Assembly: GCA_021769725.1 (NCBI GenBank)
Contig: JAETSI010000009.1
Location: 1 to 64,000, forward strand
Length of the DNA: 64,000 nt
Direction: 5' to 3'
DNA from: Oscillospiraceae bacterium
GTDB taxonomy: Bacteria; Bacillota; Clostridia; Oscillospirales; Ruminococcaceae
The position numbers were made by a program, and so were the translations under genes. The notes beneath the pieces were generated by a model. The model was not told the origin of the DNA. It ran no database searches and worked only from the letters and a program-made list of their open reading frames with translations. This document shows positions 52,800-62,574 of the stretch, in pieces (the stretch's first letter is position 1; every line of letters starts with the position of its first letter).

Positions 52800-53681
52800 T
52801 TGAGAACCGCAGATAACTGGAAAGACTATTTAATACTTGATACATCCGACGGAGAAAAACTGGAGACATGGGGAGGAATAAGCCTTGTGCGGCCCGATCC
52901 TCAGATAATCTGGAAAACCGACAGAACAGATCCCCTTTGGAACAGCGCCGACGGGCACTATCTCCGCTCGAATCAGGGCGGCGGTAAATGGGAATTCCGT
53001 CGGAAGCTGCCGGAATCCTGGTGCATTTCTTACAGGGAACTGAAATTCAATATTCGTCCTACAGGTTTCAAGCATACGGGACTTTTCCCGGAACAGGCTG
53101 TAAACTGGGACTTCATGGCGGAAAAAATAAAAAATGCCGGCAGAAAGATAAGCGTGCTGAATCTTTTTGCCTATACGGGCGGAGCAACCCTTGCCTGCGC
53201 TGCCGCAGGAGCAGAAGTATGCCATGTGGACGCCTCAAAGGGTATGGTGCAGTGGGCAAGGGATAATGCAGCAGCTTCCGGACTTTCCGAAAGACCCGTG
53301 CGCTGGATCGTGGACGACTGCGAGAAGTTCATTGCCCGTGAGATACGCCGTGGCAGACGATACGACGCTGTAATAATGGATCCCCCCAGTTACGGCAGAG
53401 GCCCCGGAGGAGAGGTCTGGAAGCTTGAAAACTGTGTCTACGATCTCGTAAAGCTCTGTTCCGGAGTTCTTTCTGAAAACCCGCTTTTCTTTCTGATAAA
53501 CAGCTATACCACCGGACTTTCACCGTCGGTTATGGGCTATATTCTGGGTACTGTTCTCACTGGAAAATTCGGTGGCAGTGTGACCTTTGACGAAATAGGT
53601 TTGCCGGTAAAGTCCACCGGAATGACGCTTCCGTGCGGCTCAACGGCGATATGGGAGAATAAAAATGAGCAGTATCATTAA
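52800..53681 (+). CDS. Class I SAM-dependent methyltransferase (RlmI/RlmK-like)
   Basis: A 293-residue protein resembling rRNA m5C-type methyltransferases. SAM-binding motif I is [19 protein letters not shown] (about 120-138), followed by [17 protein letters not shown] and the catalytic-type DPPSYGRGP (about 197-205). An N-terminal PUA domain like that of RlmI is absent. The start is TTG at 52800 behind TAGGTGG. It overlaps ecfA1 by 17 bp, so translation is coupled. The target, most likely rRNA, is inferred. Confidence 0.82.
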   Translation: MRTADNWKDYLILDTSDGEKLETWGGISLVRPDPQIIWKTDRTDPLWNSADGHYLRSNQGGGKWEFRRKLPESWCISYRELKFNIRPTGFKHTGLFPEQAVNWDFMAEKIKNAGRKISVLNLFAYTGGATLACAAAGAEVCHVDASKGMVQWARDNAAASGLSERPVRWIVDDCEKFIAREIRRGRRYDAVIMDPPSYGRGPGGEVWKLENCVYDLVKLCSGVLSENPLFFLINSYTTGLSPSVMGYILGTVLTGKFGGSVTFDEIGLPVKSTGMTLPCGSTAIWENKNEQYH

Positions 53682-54513
53682 AATAGAGGATCTTCATTTC
53701 AGTTATGACTCTGACGGTGGGAATGAAGTTCGTGACGAAGTGCTGAAAGGCATAGATCTCACCATAGAGGAAGGTGAATTTGTAGCCGTCCTGGGTCACA
53801 ACGGTTCGGGAAAGTCTACCCTGGCAAAGCATCTAAATGCTATTTTGCTTCCCTCAAAAGGAAAAGTTATCGTTGACGGTATCGATACGGCAGATGAGGG
53901 CAGGCTCTTTGATTTGCGCCGCCGTGCAGGAATGGTTTTCCAGAATCCTGATAATCAGATAGTCTCCTCGATAGTTGAGGAGGATGTTGCATTTGCCCTG
54001 GAAAATCTCGGTGTTCCTTATGAGGAGATGCGGCGTCGTGTGGACGAAGCGCTGAAATCCGTCAATATGTATGAATACCGCCTGCATTCTCCGGCTCAGC
54101 TTTCCGGCGGTCAGAAACAGAGGGTCGCTATTGCCGGAATAATCGCCATGCAGCCGAAATGCATAATTCTTGACGAGCCGACGGCGATGCTTGACCCCAG
54201 CGGCAGAAAAGAAGTCATGGCGACTGTAAAGCGCATGAACCGTGAACAAGGCATTACTGTGGTTCTTATTACCCATTATATGGACGAGGCGGCTCAGAGC
54301 GGACGTGTGGTCGTTATTGACAAGGGCAGGCTGATAATGGACGACAAGCCGGAAAAGGTCTTTGCACAGGTCGGACGGATGAAAGAGATCGGTCTTGACG
54401 TGCCGCAGGTGACGGAACTTGCTTGGGAACTTAAAAAAGCCGGATATGATATCTCACCCGAGATCATCACCGAAGACCAGTGCGTGGAAGCACTGCTCAG
54501 GCTCATCGGCTGA
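53665..54513 (+). CDS. ecfA1: Energy-coupling factor transporter ATPase EcfA1
   Basis: One of two ATPases that power ECF vitamin and cofactor importers. The 282-residue sequence has Walker [10 protein letters not shown], the Q-loop [10 protein letters not shown], the signature [13 protein letters not shown] and Walker [12 protein letters not shown]. The C-terminal domain is of the EcfA type. S components are not encoded here, so this is the shared group II energising module. E1 copy F separates it from ecfA2. Confidence 0.95.
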   Translation: MSSIIKIEDLHFSYDSDGGNEVRDEVLKGIDLTIEEGEFVAVLGHNGSGKSTLAKHLNAILLPSKGKVIVDGIDTADEGRLFDLRRRAGMVFQNPDNQIVSSIVEEDVAFALENLGVPYEEMRRRVDEALKSVNMYEYRLHSPAQLSGGQKQRVAIAGIIAMQPKCIILDEPTAMLDPSGRKEVMATVKRMNREQGITVVLITHYMDEAAQSGRVVVIDKGRLIMDDKPEKVFAQVGRMKEIGLDVPQVTELAWELKKAGYDISPEIITEDQCVEALLRLIG

Positions 54514-54768
54514 TAATATCAACAACTTAAAGTGGGGATGCTGTCCCCACACCCTTGTCAAAGGGTGACTCCCCACAGTGTGGGGAGATGTCACGAAGTG
54601 ACAGAGGGGACGGGCGCCGGTTAGGCAAATCCCCCCTTTGAAAACCCATTATAAATTACATTCATTACCCCGTAAAGGGGTAATAAATGTAATCAGAGTG
54701 AGTGTTCATAGAGAAGATTTCCTTTTGGCATGGACGTAGGAAACAGAACCACGTAAGCTGCTGACATT
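54514..54768 (-). repeat. E1 inverted-repeat element (F) between ecfA1 and ecfA2
   Basis: About 255 bp in inverted orientation relative to the other copies. The end TAATATCAACAACTTAAAG follows the ecfA1 stop directly; the other end reads AAGCTGCTGACATTA. The variable hairpin pairs 54655-54671 with 54677-54693. An additional module of about 70 bp (54575-54630), containing ACTCCCCACA/TGTGGGGAG and GTCAC-gaa-GTGAC hairpins, is shared with repeat G at 2390. Confidence 0.85.
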
Positions 54769-54801
54769 ACTCAAGCTGATACTGATAAGGAGGTTTTTTG
54801 T

Positions 54802-55665
54802 TTGCCAATTCTTGAAACACAGGAGCTGACTTATGTTTACAGTCCCGGAACACCGTTTGAAAAAACGGCTGTGGATCATGTGAATATTTCCATTGAAAAG
54901 GGCGAAATGATAGGCGTAATGGGCCATACGGGATCGGGAAAATCCACGCTGATCCAACACTTCAACGGACTTTTAAGACCGACTTCGGGAAAAGTTCTTC
55001 TTGACGGAAAGGATATCTGGGAGGACAAGACGAAGATACGTGACGTCCGTTTCAGGGTCGGGCTTGTTTTTCAGTATCCCGAGTATCAGCTTTTTGAGGA
55101 AACGGTCTTTAAGGATATAGCTTTCGGCCCGAAGAATATGGGACTGGATGAGGCGGAGATAAAGCGCCGTGTTCTGGAAACGTCTCATGATATAGGTCTT
55201 TCGGAGGAACTTATGGAACGGTCGCCCTTTGATCTTTCCGGAGGTCAGAAACGGCGTGCCGCCATTGCCGGAGTAATGGCAATGGAGCCTGATGTGCTTA
55301 TCCTCGACGAACCTACAGCCGGTCTTGACCCGGCAGGCAGAGACAAGATACTTGGTCATATAAAAGCTTATCATCGCAGAACCGGAAACACTACGCTTAT
55401 CGTTTCTCACAGTATGGAGGATATAGCGTCGTTTGCGGACAGGATACTTGTGATGAGCGATTCAAAGCTTTTCTGCTTTGACGATACGGTAAAGGTTTTT
55501 GCACGGTCGGAGGAGATCTCCTCTATCGGACTGGATGTTCCGCAGATAACCAGAGTATTTGACGAGCTGAAAAGGCAGGGAGCAGATTTCGGAAAAGAAG
55601 TCTACACCGTGGAATATGCAAAAAATCTGCTGCTGAAAAGACTCAGTGAAAGAGAGGTTCCCTGA
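54802..55665 (+). CDS. ecfA2: Energy-coupling factor transporter ATPase EcfA2
   Basis: The partner ATPase of EcfA1. The 287-residue sequence has Walker A GHTGSGKST, Q-loop VFQYPEYQLFEETV, signature LSGGQKRRAAIAG and Walker B LILDEPTAGLD. The start is TTG at 54802, eight bases after AAGGAGG. In most Firmicutes it follows ecfA1 within a few bases; here 288 bp containing an E1 element intervene, yet the operon order is kept. Confidence 0.95.
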   Translation: MPILETQELTYVYSPGTPFEKTAVDHVNISIEKGEMIGVMGHTGSGKSTLIQHFNGLLRPTSGKVLLDGKDIWEDKTKIRDVRFRVGLVFQYPEYQLFEETVFKDIAFGPKNMGLDEAEIKRRVLETSHDIGLSEELMERSPFDLSGGQKRRAAIAGVMAMEPDVLILDEPTAGLDPAGRDKILGHIKAYHRRTGNTTLIVSHSMEDIASFADRILVMSDSKLFCFDDTVKVFARSEEISSIGLDVPQITRVFDELKRQGADFGKEVYTVEYAKNLLLKRLSEREVP

Positions 55666-55666
55666 A

Positions 55667-56473
55667 TTGCTGAGAGATATTACAATAGGACAGTATTTCC
55701 CGGGAAACAGCCTTATCCACCGGCTTGATCCCAGATTTAAAATAGTAATAACCGTGCTTTACATCATCATGCTTTTTGCCGGGGGAACGTATACCGGGCT
55801 GGCGATCGGAGCAGTCTATGCCTTTATTGCCATTGCTTTGTCAAAAATAAAGCCGAAGATGTTCGTAAAAAGTATAAAGCCTATTATGCCGTTTCTGCTG
55901 ATAACGGCGGTGATAAATCTGCTGCTGGTAAGCTCCGGAGAGATACTCTGGCAGTGGAAGTTCCTGAAAATTACCGATGCAGGCATCAATATAAGCGTAT
56001 TCATGATAATAAGAATCGTCCTGCTTATCGCCGGAACTTCGCTGCTGACCTACACCACATCACCGATTACTCTTACCGACGCTATAGAGAGACTTCTTTC
56101 GCCGTTGAAAAAGCTGAAATTTCCGGTACATGAGCTTGCAATGATGATGTCTATAGCTTTGCGTTTTATTCCCACACTGATCGAGGAAACAGACAAGATA
56201 ATGTCCGCTCAGAAAGCAAGGGGAGCGGAGATAGATACCGGAAGTTTCATTACCAGGGCAAGGAATCTTGTGTCAATACTCGTGCCGCTGTTTATATCTT
56301 CATTCCGGAGGGCAGACGAGCTGGCGACTGCCATGGAATGCCGCTGCTATAACGGCGGTTCAGGGCGTACCCGTCTGAGACAGCTTAAATCAGCTCCCAG
56401 GGATTACGCCGCACTTTTTGTGACTGCGGCATTTTTAGCAGGAGAAATAATTATCGGCAGAATATGGCATTGA
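55667..56473 (+). CDS. ecfT: Energy-coupling factor transporter transmembrane protein EcfT
   Basis: The membrane scaffold that joins the two ATPases to substrate-binding S components. I choose the TTG at 55667 (LRDITIGQYFPGNSLIHRLDPR), ten bases after GAGAGG and one base after the ecfA2 stop; an upstream GTG lies within ecfA2. The 268-residue product has about five to six membrane segments and the coupling motifs QKARGAEID and the later MECRCYNGG (Arg-Cys). Confidence 0.94.
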   Translation: MLRDITIGQYFPGNSLIHRLDPRFKIVITVLYIIMLFAGGTYTGLAIGAVYAFIAIALSKIKPKMFVKSIKPIMPFLLITAVINLLLVSSGEILWQWKFLKITDAGINISVFMIIRIVLLIAGTSLLTYTTSPITLTDAIERLLSPLKKLKFPVHELAMMMSIALRFIPTLIEETDKIMSAQKARGAEIDTGSFITRARNLVSILVPLFISSFRRADELATAMECRCYNGGSGRTRLRQLKSAPRDYAALFVTAAFLAGEIIIGRIWH

Positions 56474-56485
56474 AGTGAGGAAAAA

Positions 56486-59400
56486 ATGGAGAACGGAAAC
56501 GAAATGGAACAGATGATGCTTTCCGAACCTGATCCCGGCAGAAAAAGAAACAGAAGCCGCATGGAGAGGTTCAGGAAAAGCAGATTTCATAATATAATAG
56601 AAGCAATATCCGGCAGAGTGTCTGCCGTTGGAGGAAAGACCGCAGGATTCAGAAAACGTTTCGGAAAAAGCAGATTCTATGACATAATGTACGGAAAGGG
56701 CGTATTCTTTTTCCTGCTGTCATTTTTCATTCCGGCTTTCATCTTTGCCTACGGCTTTGCCGAGAACGGCATACGTCCCTTTGACAGTGACGGCGACAGC
56801 CAGATGCTCGTTATAGACCTCTGGCATCAGTATTATCCGTTTTTTCGGGTAGAACGTGAAAAGCTGCTGTCCGGCGGTTCTTTCCTTTATTCATGGCAGA
56901 ACGGGCTTGGCTCTGATTTTCTGTCGCTTATCGCCTACTATGCCGCAAGTCCGATCAACTGGATATCGGTATTTTTCGGAGCAGACCACGTAAGAGAAGC
57001 CCTCTCTTTTATTCTTGTGGGAAAGATTGGCTTTGCAGGAGCCTTTTTCAGCTGTTTTCTGAGATATACATATAAGCGCCGTGACTTTTCCCTGTGTATT
57101 TTTTCGTCAATGTATGCTCTTTGCAGCTATATGCTGGGATATTACTGGAACGTCATGTGGTTCGATACCATTGCACTGTTCCCACTTGTGATGATGGGAA
57201 TAGTCGCCATAACACGTGAGGGAAAGTGGAAAGTCTTTACTTTTGCACTTGCGCTGTCTCTTTTTTCAAATTACTATATAGGCTTGTTTACCTGTATTTT
57301 CTGCGTATTCATGTTTACCGCTTCGGGGATAATTGAATTCAGAGGGATAAAAGATCTTCTCTGCAAGATATTTATAATGATACGTTCGTCGATTCTGGCG
57401 ATAGCGCTGGCGGCGTTTATACTGCTGCCGTCGTATTACGGTCTGAAGATCACCTACAGTGCAAACAATACTTTTCCTGAAGAAACTATACAGAACTATA
57501 AGTGGAACGAGATATTTGCCAACCTTGTGTCTTATAAGAATCCCACAGCTCTTGACGGACTTCCCAATTTCTCCAGCGGTATGCTGGCTGTAATGCTTTT
57601 CGGAGTATTTATGCTGTCTTTTGGCGTAAAGATAAGGGAAATGGGCGCATATTCGCTTATGCTCGGACTTATGGTGGTAAGCTGCAATATTAACAAGCTC
57701 GACCTTATCTGGCACGGACTGCACGTTCCGAACCAGATTCCGCATCGGTACGCTTTTATATTCAGCTTTGTGCTGATAGTCATGGCGTACAGAGCTTACG
57801 ATGTTTTGCTAAAGAACGGAATAAAGGCGTATCAGCTTCTGCTGATGCTTGTCGGACCTGTGATAGTGTTCTGGTGTGAGCGGCTTTACTACGTCAAGGA
57901 TGAGAACGATCCCAAAAAGGAATATCTTCGTTTTCATTCTGTCGGATTTGATAACGGCGTAAAGTATGCCGCCGTTATTGCCGCCGCACTGCTGGTGATA
58001 TGCGTTGCCGTAAGGCTCATACCGCTGAAAAAGAAAAGGATAAGGAACGGCATATCAAATATCATATTGACGGCGTCGGCTGCCGTATCTTTGATATGTA
58101 TTATAATTTTTATTTACAAATATGAATATAGGAAAGAAAGCCTTGATATATCAGAGTCTGTAAAGAAATCCATGATAATAACTGCGGCGTATTTTATGAT
58201 ATTCCTGACGGTAAAGGTTTTTCCTTTCCGAAGGAAAGCCGTAAGGAATTTCTTTATGAATGCTGCGGTGGGAACGGCAGTGTTTTCGGAACTTGTAAGC
58301 AATGCCGTTACAGGTCTCGGCACGCTTACTCCGTCGTCGTACAGCAGCTATCCTGCTAACGGCAGAGAAGTTCAGTCGCTTCTGAACAAGGTTTCCAACA
58401 GCGAGGAAAGTCTTTTTTACCGTACAGAGACAGCCTCCTCGTGGACGCTGAACAACAGCGCTCTCTATGGCTATAACGGAGTTTCACAGTTTTCATCTAC
58501 GGCGAACGTATCAGTGACGACTCTTTGTTCACGTCTCGGACTTTATGCCTCCGAGGCAGGAAACAGATATTATTACAGGACGTCGACACCCGTGGTCAAT
58601 TCACTTCTCGGGCTGCGCTATATCATCGGCAGCAATGGACCGCTCAATACCGAGGAGAAATTCCTTGAATACTTTGATTCGGCAGGACATTCCTATCTTT
58701 ACAGAAATAAATATCCCCTGTCGTTGGGCTTTATGATGAATGAGGAAATCCTTGAACTCAAGGACAGTGCGGGGATCAATCCTCTGGAGTATCAGAACGA
58801 TATCGTCAGGTTGGCAGCCGGTATTGACGAACCTATTTTTAATGCATACGGAGTAACTCTTGTGGAGCGTAACGGAATGGATGTAACGAAAAATGGTTTC
58901 GGAAATTATACGTTCCGCACTACCGAAAACGACGACGGAAGCAAACCGAGCGTCACATACAGCTATGAGGGACGTGAGGGTGCAGTTCTCTATGCGTATA
59001 TGGGATCGTCCGGCAGCAGCGTTGATGATATACGTGTAAGTTGTGATGATGTCTGGGTAATGCCAAACGACGATAAGGATCTCATAAAGTCCTATCCTGT
59101 AGTAATTCCTCTGGGCAACAGCGGCGAGGGAACTATGTCAAAGGTATATATGACTGCAAGGGACGGAAAAACGTCCGGCAATTATCAGTTGAAGCCATAT
59201 ACTATGGAGCTTGATCTGTTTGAAGAATTCTACAGCAGGCTTGCCGATGAGCAGCTTGAGATAACCAGCTTTAAGGATACGGAGATAAAGGGAAAAATTA
59301 CTGCTGAAAAAGACGGCGTGATGTATTTGTCAATACCGTATGAAAAGGGTTGGTCGGTCTATATCGACGGAAAGAAAGCAGATACTTTCAAGGTGCTCCA

Positions 59401-59668
59401 TGCAATGTTGGGAGCAAGGGTTGCAAAGGGCAGTCACGATATTGTGCTGAAATATTCCCCCGAGGGATTTAAAGAGGGACTGGTCATATCCGGCGCAGGG
59501 GCAGCTGTTACAGGTATTGTTATCTGGTTTGATTACCGCAGAAAAAAGAAGAAAAAGCGCAGAGGAAGAATTTCTGAAAGCGTCTCTGACGATATTGACG
59601 GAAATTATGGTCTGCCGGAGGAGGAAAATGAGGAATCTGAAAGTAATGACGGCTTACCGTGGGACTAA
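56486..59668 (+). CDS. YfhO family large membrane protein
   Basis: A 1060-residue protein with a basic N-terminal tail (about 1-75), roughly a dozen membrane segments up to about residue 590, a large extracytoplasmic domain (about 590-1000) and a final membrane segment near 1010-1028 before a very basic tail. It matches the YfhO family; YfhO of Bacillus is a GT-C-like glycosyltransferase-type protein implicated in lipoteichoic-acid glycosylation. The SDGDSQML and LWHQYYPFFRVE motifs in the first loop hold acidic residues expected for such enzymes. The N-terminal tail contains a small repeat, RFRKSRFHNII and RFGKSRFYDIM. Confidence 0.85.
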   Translation: MENGNEMEQMMLSEPDPGRKRNRSRMERFRKSRFHNIIEAISGRVSAVGGKTAGFRKRFGKSRFYDIMYGKGVFFFLLSFFIPAFIFAYGFAENGIRPFDSDGDSQMLVIDLWHQYYPFFRVEREKLLSGGSFLYSWQNGLGSDFLSLIAYYAASPINWISVFFGADHVREALSFILVGKIGFAGAFFSCFLRYTYKRRDFSLCIFSSMYALCSYMLGYYWNVMWFDTIALFPLVMMGIVAITREGKWKVFTFALALSLFSNYYIGLFTCIFCVFMFTASGIIEFRGIKDLLCKIFIMIRSSILAIALAAFILLPSYYGLKITYSANNTFPEETIQNYKWNEIFANLVSYKNPTALDGLPNFSSGMLAVMLFGVFMLSFGVKIREMGAYSLMLGLMVVSCNINKLDLIWHGLHVPNQIPHRYAFIFSFVLIVMAYRAYDVLLKNGIKAYQLLLMLVGPVIVFWCERLYYVKDENDPKKEYLRFHSVGFDNGVKYAAVIAAALLVICVAVRLIPLKKKRIRNGISNIILTASAAVSLICIIIFIYKYEYRKESLDISESVKKSMIITAAYFMIFLTVKVFPFRRKAVRNFFMNAAVGTAVFSELVSNAVTGLGTLTPSSYSSYPANGREVQSLLNKVSNSEESLFYRTETASSWTLNNSALYGYNGVSQFSSTANVSVTTLCSRLGLYASEAGNRYYYRTSTPVVNSLLGLRYIIGSNGPLNTEEKFLEYFDSAGHSYLYRNKYPLSLGFMMNEEILELKDSAGINPLEYQNDIVRLAAGIDEPIFNAYGVTLVERNGMDVTKNGFGNYTFRTTENDDGSKPSVTYSYEGREGAVLYAYMGSSGSSVDDIRVSCDDVWVMPNDDKDLIKSYPVVIPLGNSGEGTMSKVYMTARDGKTSGNYQLKPYTMELDLFEEFYSRLADEQLEITSFKDTEIKGKITAEKDGVMYLSIPYEKGWSVYIDGKKADTFKVLHAMLGARVAKGSHDIVLKYSPEGFKEGLVISGAGAAVTGIVIWFDYRRKKKKKRRGRISESVSDDIDGNYGLPEEENEESESNDGLPWD

Positions 59669-60362
59669 ATATCATGGTTTTCAGCGGCAAAGCAATGCGG
59701 TAACAGTTCAGGAGACACTTGAAAAGCATATCTCAAAGGTGCTGAACGAAAACGTGACTATAACCGGATGCTCAAGGACGGATACGGGAGTTCATGCCAA
59801 TAGTTTTTGCTTTAACGTAAAGACAGAAAGCAGCATTTCCTGCCTGGGATTTCAGAGGGGGGTGAACGGAGAACTTCCGGATGATATCTCGATACTAAGC
59901 TGCGAGGATGTGCCCCTTGATTTTCATGCACGATTTGACTGTATAGGCAAGGAGTATATATATAAGATGCACTGCAGCGAGTCGAAAAATCCATTTGCTC
60001 CCGATCTGATGTTCCATTACAGGAGAAAATTTGATATTGAAGCTGTCAGACGGGCTGCGGAATACCTGGTGGGCGAGCATGATTTTGCATCATTCTGTGC
60101 TGATTGCACAAATGTTTCAACAACTGTGCGCACAATATATTCATTTGAAATAGAAAATTGTGGAGATTCGGTGAGAATGCTTGTAAAAGGCAACGGTTTT
60201 TTGTATAATATGATTAGGATCATTGTGGGGACGCTTTTAGACGTAAGTGAAAAGCGGATATCCCCTGATGATATTCCGGAAATACTTGAGGCAAAGAACA
60301 GGCTGAGGGCAGGCAGAACGGCTATGGCTCACGGACTGTATCTTAACCGTGTGTTTTATTGA
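59628..60362 (+). CDS. truA: tRNA pseudouridine(38-40) synthase
   Basis: Modifies uridines 38-40 in the anticodon arm. I use the ATG at 59628, directly after GGAGGAGG; it overlaps the yfhO 3' end by 41 bp. The 244-residue protein has the catalytic Asp52 in GCSRTDTGVHA and the FHARFDCIGKEYIYKM and FLYNMIRIIVGTL motifs of TruA. The deep overlap implies translational coupling with yfhO. Confidence 0.95.
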   Translation: MRNLKVMTAYRGTKYHGFQRQSNAVTVQETLEKHISKVLNENVTITGCSRTDTGVHANSFCFNVKTESSISCLGFQRGVNGELPDDISILSCEDVPLDFHARFDCIGKEYIYKMHCSESKNPFAPDLMFHYRRKFDIEAVRRAAEYLVGEHDFASFCADCTNVSTTVRTIYSFEIENCGDSVRMLVKGNGFLYNMIRIIVGTLLDVSEKRISPDDIPEILEAKNRLRAGRTAMAHGLYLNRVFY

Positions 60363-60389
60363 TGAAATATAGAAAGGGTGTGAGATCCT

Positions 60390-61565
60390 TTGCCGAAAAT
60401 GTACGACAAAAATGATATTGTTGATCTTAAAAACAGAAAGATCCGGCAGCGGCGCATGAAAAAGATGCTTGTGTTCCTGATAGCTGCGGTGCTTCTGGTA
60501 ACTCTGTTTGCCACGAGAGGACTGTGGATCCCCATGATAAAGGGCTGGGGCAACCGCTATAAGACCATTGTCAATTCCGGTAAGCTTGCCGATGGAAAAT
60601 TTCCTATAGAGGTAACCGGCGGCGAAGATTATCAGATGCGCTATACCGTAAAGAAAATAATGGTGCAGAATGATACGAGCCTGTACATATATGATATTGA
60701 CGGAAGTCTGCTTAAAAAAAGACAGCACGCATACAGCAACCCGAAGCTCTGCGTGGCTAACGGCAAGGCTCTCCTGTATGAGAGCGGAGGAAACGAGTTT
60801 TCCGTGGAGGACGAGGATGAAGTGTACTACAGTCGCAGCTTCGACAATAACATATATTTTGCAAGGCTCAGTTCTGACGGCGTGACTGCCGTTGTTACGG
60901 AATCGGATGACTATAGCTGCGAGCTTAAAGTCTACGATAAAAAAGGAACGCTCATATATGAACGAAAATGCACGGATATGCTTGTTGATCTCAGTTTTAT
61001 CAATGAAAGCAGCGGATGTGTTTTAGGTTTTCTGTCGGCTGAAAACGGACAGCTTACCACAAAGATAAGGGAGATAAACTTCAGCAGCAAGGGGGAAAAA
61101 TGGACGTCTCCCGGATTTAGTGCCTGCGCTTACGAAATATTCGGCTCGTCCGAGGGCACTTTTATTTATGGCGACACTGCCTGTGGATATATTGATCCGG
61201 ACGGACAGATAAGCTCTTATTATGAGTACGATGGTACGTGCGTGTCAGGCGCAAGCATGAGCGGAAAATCGGCGGTAGTAATCAATAATGATGACAGGAG
61301 AACATATACGGCAGCACTTTTTTCCGGAAACGGTAAAAAACCGCTGATTATCGAGCTGGAATCTCCGGCGGTGTCAGTATCCGTATTCAGGGGGCTTGCC
61401 TATGTACTGACTCAGGAAGAGGTGCAGGCGTATGATTTCAGCGGACACCTCCGGTCAACGGCAAAGGTCAACGATTCTTATTCCGGATTTGTCAGAAGCG
61501 ACGATCATATTTTTCTGAAGGGCTTTGACAAGATAGACCGTATCGACTACGATACGGGAACATGA
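60390..61565 (+). CDS. DUF5711-type membrane-anchored protein
   Basis: A 391-residue protein with one N-terminal membrane segment (about 25-45) and a large outer domain built of repeated beta-strand units such as LKVYDKKGTLIYER and VQAYDFSGHLRST, suggesting a beta-propeller. This fits the DUF5711 family seen in clostridia, without known activity. The start is TTG at 60390 after AAAGGGTG; an ATG at 60399 is the alternative. Neighbours truA and the CvpA-like gene are close, so an operon is likely. Confidence 0.72.
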   Translation: MPKMYDKNDIVDLKNRKIRQRRMKKMLVFLIAAVLLVTLFATRGLWIPMIKGWGNRYKTIVNSGKLADGKFPIEVTGGEDYQMRYTVKKIMVQNDTSLYIYDIDGSLLKKRQHAYSNPKLCVANGKALLYESGGNEFSVEDEDEVYYSRSFDNNIYFARLSSDGVTAVVTESDDYSCELKVYDKKGTLIYERKCTDMLVDLSFINESSGCVLGFLSAENGQLTTKIREINFSSKGEKWTSPGFSACAYEIFGSSEGTFIYGDTACGYIDPDGQISSYYEYDGTCVSGASMSGKSAVVINNDDRRTYTAALFSGNGKKPLIIELESPAVSVSVFRGLAYVLTQEEVQAYDFSGHLRSTAKVNDSYSGFVRSDDHIFLKGFDKIDRIDYDTGT

Positions 61566-61581
61566 TATTATGAAGGGAGGA

Positions 61582-61596
61582 ATGACGTGGAGATAA
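61582..61596 (+). other. Possible four-codon leader frame before the CvpA-like gene
   Basis: GGGAGG (61575-61580) is followed by ATG-ACG-TGG-AGA-TAA. The good ribosome-binding site thus serves a four-codon frame rather than the downstream gene, whose own start lacks one. Real translation is unproven. Confidence 0.3.
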
Positions 61597-61609
61597 ACCA
61601 TGTCAGACA

Positions 61610-62527
61610 ATGGTTATGGGTTCACAATTCTGGTGGTTTTACGATGTGCTTGCAGTGGCAGCAGTAATGATTATGGTGTTTTTATCGGGAAGAAGGGGGA
61701 TATTTAAGTCTCTGCTTCAGATTACCGGATATTTTCTTGCTTTCGTGATAGCATTTTCCGTAAGCGGATCTATTTCAAAGGGATTCTATAAAAACAGTGT
61801 AAGAAACAGCAACGTAAAAAAAGTAACAAAAAGTGTAGCTTCTGTGGATTTTATTGCCGAGGTCACGAATTATATTGAGGAGGAATTTGGTTTCTCCGGA
61901 GAGATAGAATACAGCCGACTGGAAAAGATATATACTGAAAAAAACAGCCTTGGACTTGGTTATGACGAGCAGATATATCAATATGTTTCCAGAATATATA
62001 TTGACAAGATAACCAATGAAAATGCTTTTTACCGTAAGCTTCATGAAGGGTACGGAGAAATAATAAACGGCATTGTATCCGAGAATCTTGTTGCTTACGC
62101 CGGCGAGACGGCAGCCAGCGAGATCGTAAATCATCCCGAAACTATGAACAAGCTTATACCTCTTCTTCTCGATCCGGAGGGCAGTCAGGAGGCGGCAGAA
62201 TACATAACCGACAGCTACACCGGGACGCCGTACAAAAAAATAATCCGTCTTATAAGTTTTATGGCGGTACTTGTCCTGCTTGTCGCCGTTACGGTTTTCC
62301 TGGTGAATTCCACTTTTAAAACAGCAGGTTTTCAGAGCCTTGGCTCACATATCGGCGGAGCTTTGACAGGTATTCTGCCGGGTCTGGTGATAGTAGTGTT
62401 CATAGCGGCGTGCGTGCGTCTCAATGTTATCTGCGGCGAGGATAAAATGTTGTTTTTCAATAACGCAGCTATCGAAAAAACTTATCTGTTCAAGCATATA
62501 TATGGCTTTATAACATCAAATTTCTAA
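61610..62527 (+). CDS. CvpA-like membrane protein
   Basis: A 305-residue protein with membrane segments at about 10-28, 33-55, 212-232 and 242-265 and a long outside or inside loop of about 150 residues. The first two segments and the FKSLLQITGYFLAF stretch, with VIVFIAACVRLN later, fit the colicin-V-production (CvpA) family, known to influence cell envelope and stress. The start (ATG 61610 or 61616) is uncertain since no close ribosome-binding site exists. Confidence 0.65.
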   Translation: MVMGSQFWWFYDVLAVAAVMIMVFLSGRRGIFKSLLQITGYFLAFVIAFSVSGSISKGFYKNSVRNSNVKKVTKSVASVDFIAEVTNYIEEEFGFSGEIEYSRLEKIYTEKNSLGLGYDEQIYQYVSRIYIDKITNENAFYRKLHEGYGEIINGIVSENLVAYAGETAASEIVNHPETMNKLIPLLLDPEGSQEAAEYITDSYTGTPYKKIIRLISFMAVLVLLVAVTVFLVNSTFKTAGFQSLGSHIGGALTGILPGLVIVVFIAACVRLNVICGEDKMLFFNNAAIEKTYLFKHIYGFITSNF

Positions 62528-62574
62528 GAACTTGTATTCATAGGTTCTGATAATCGACAGGAGGAATCAGTTTT

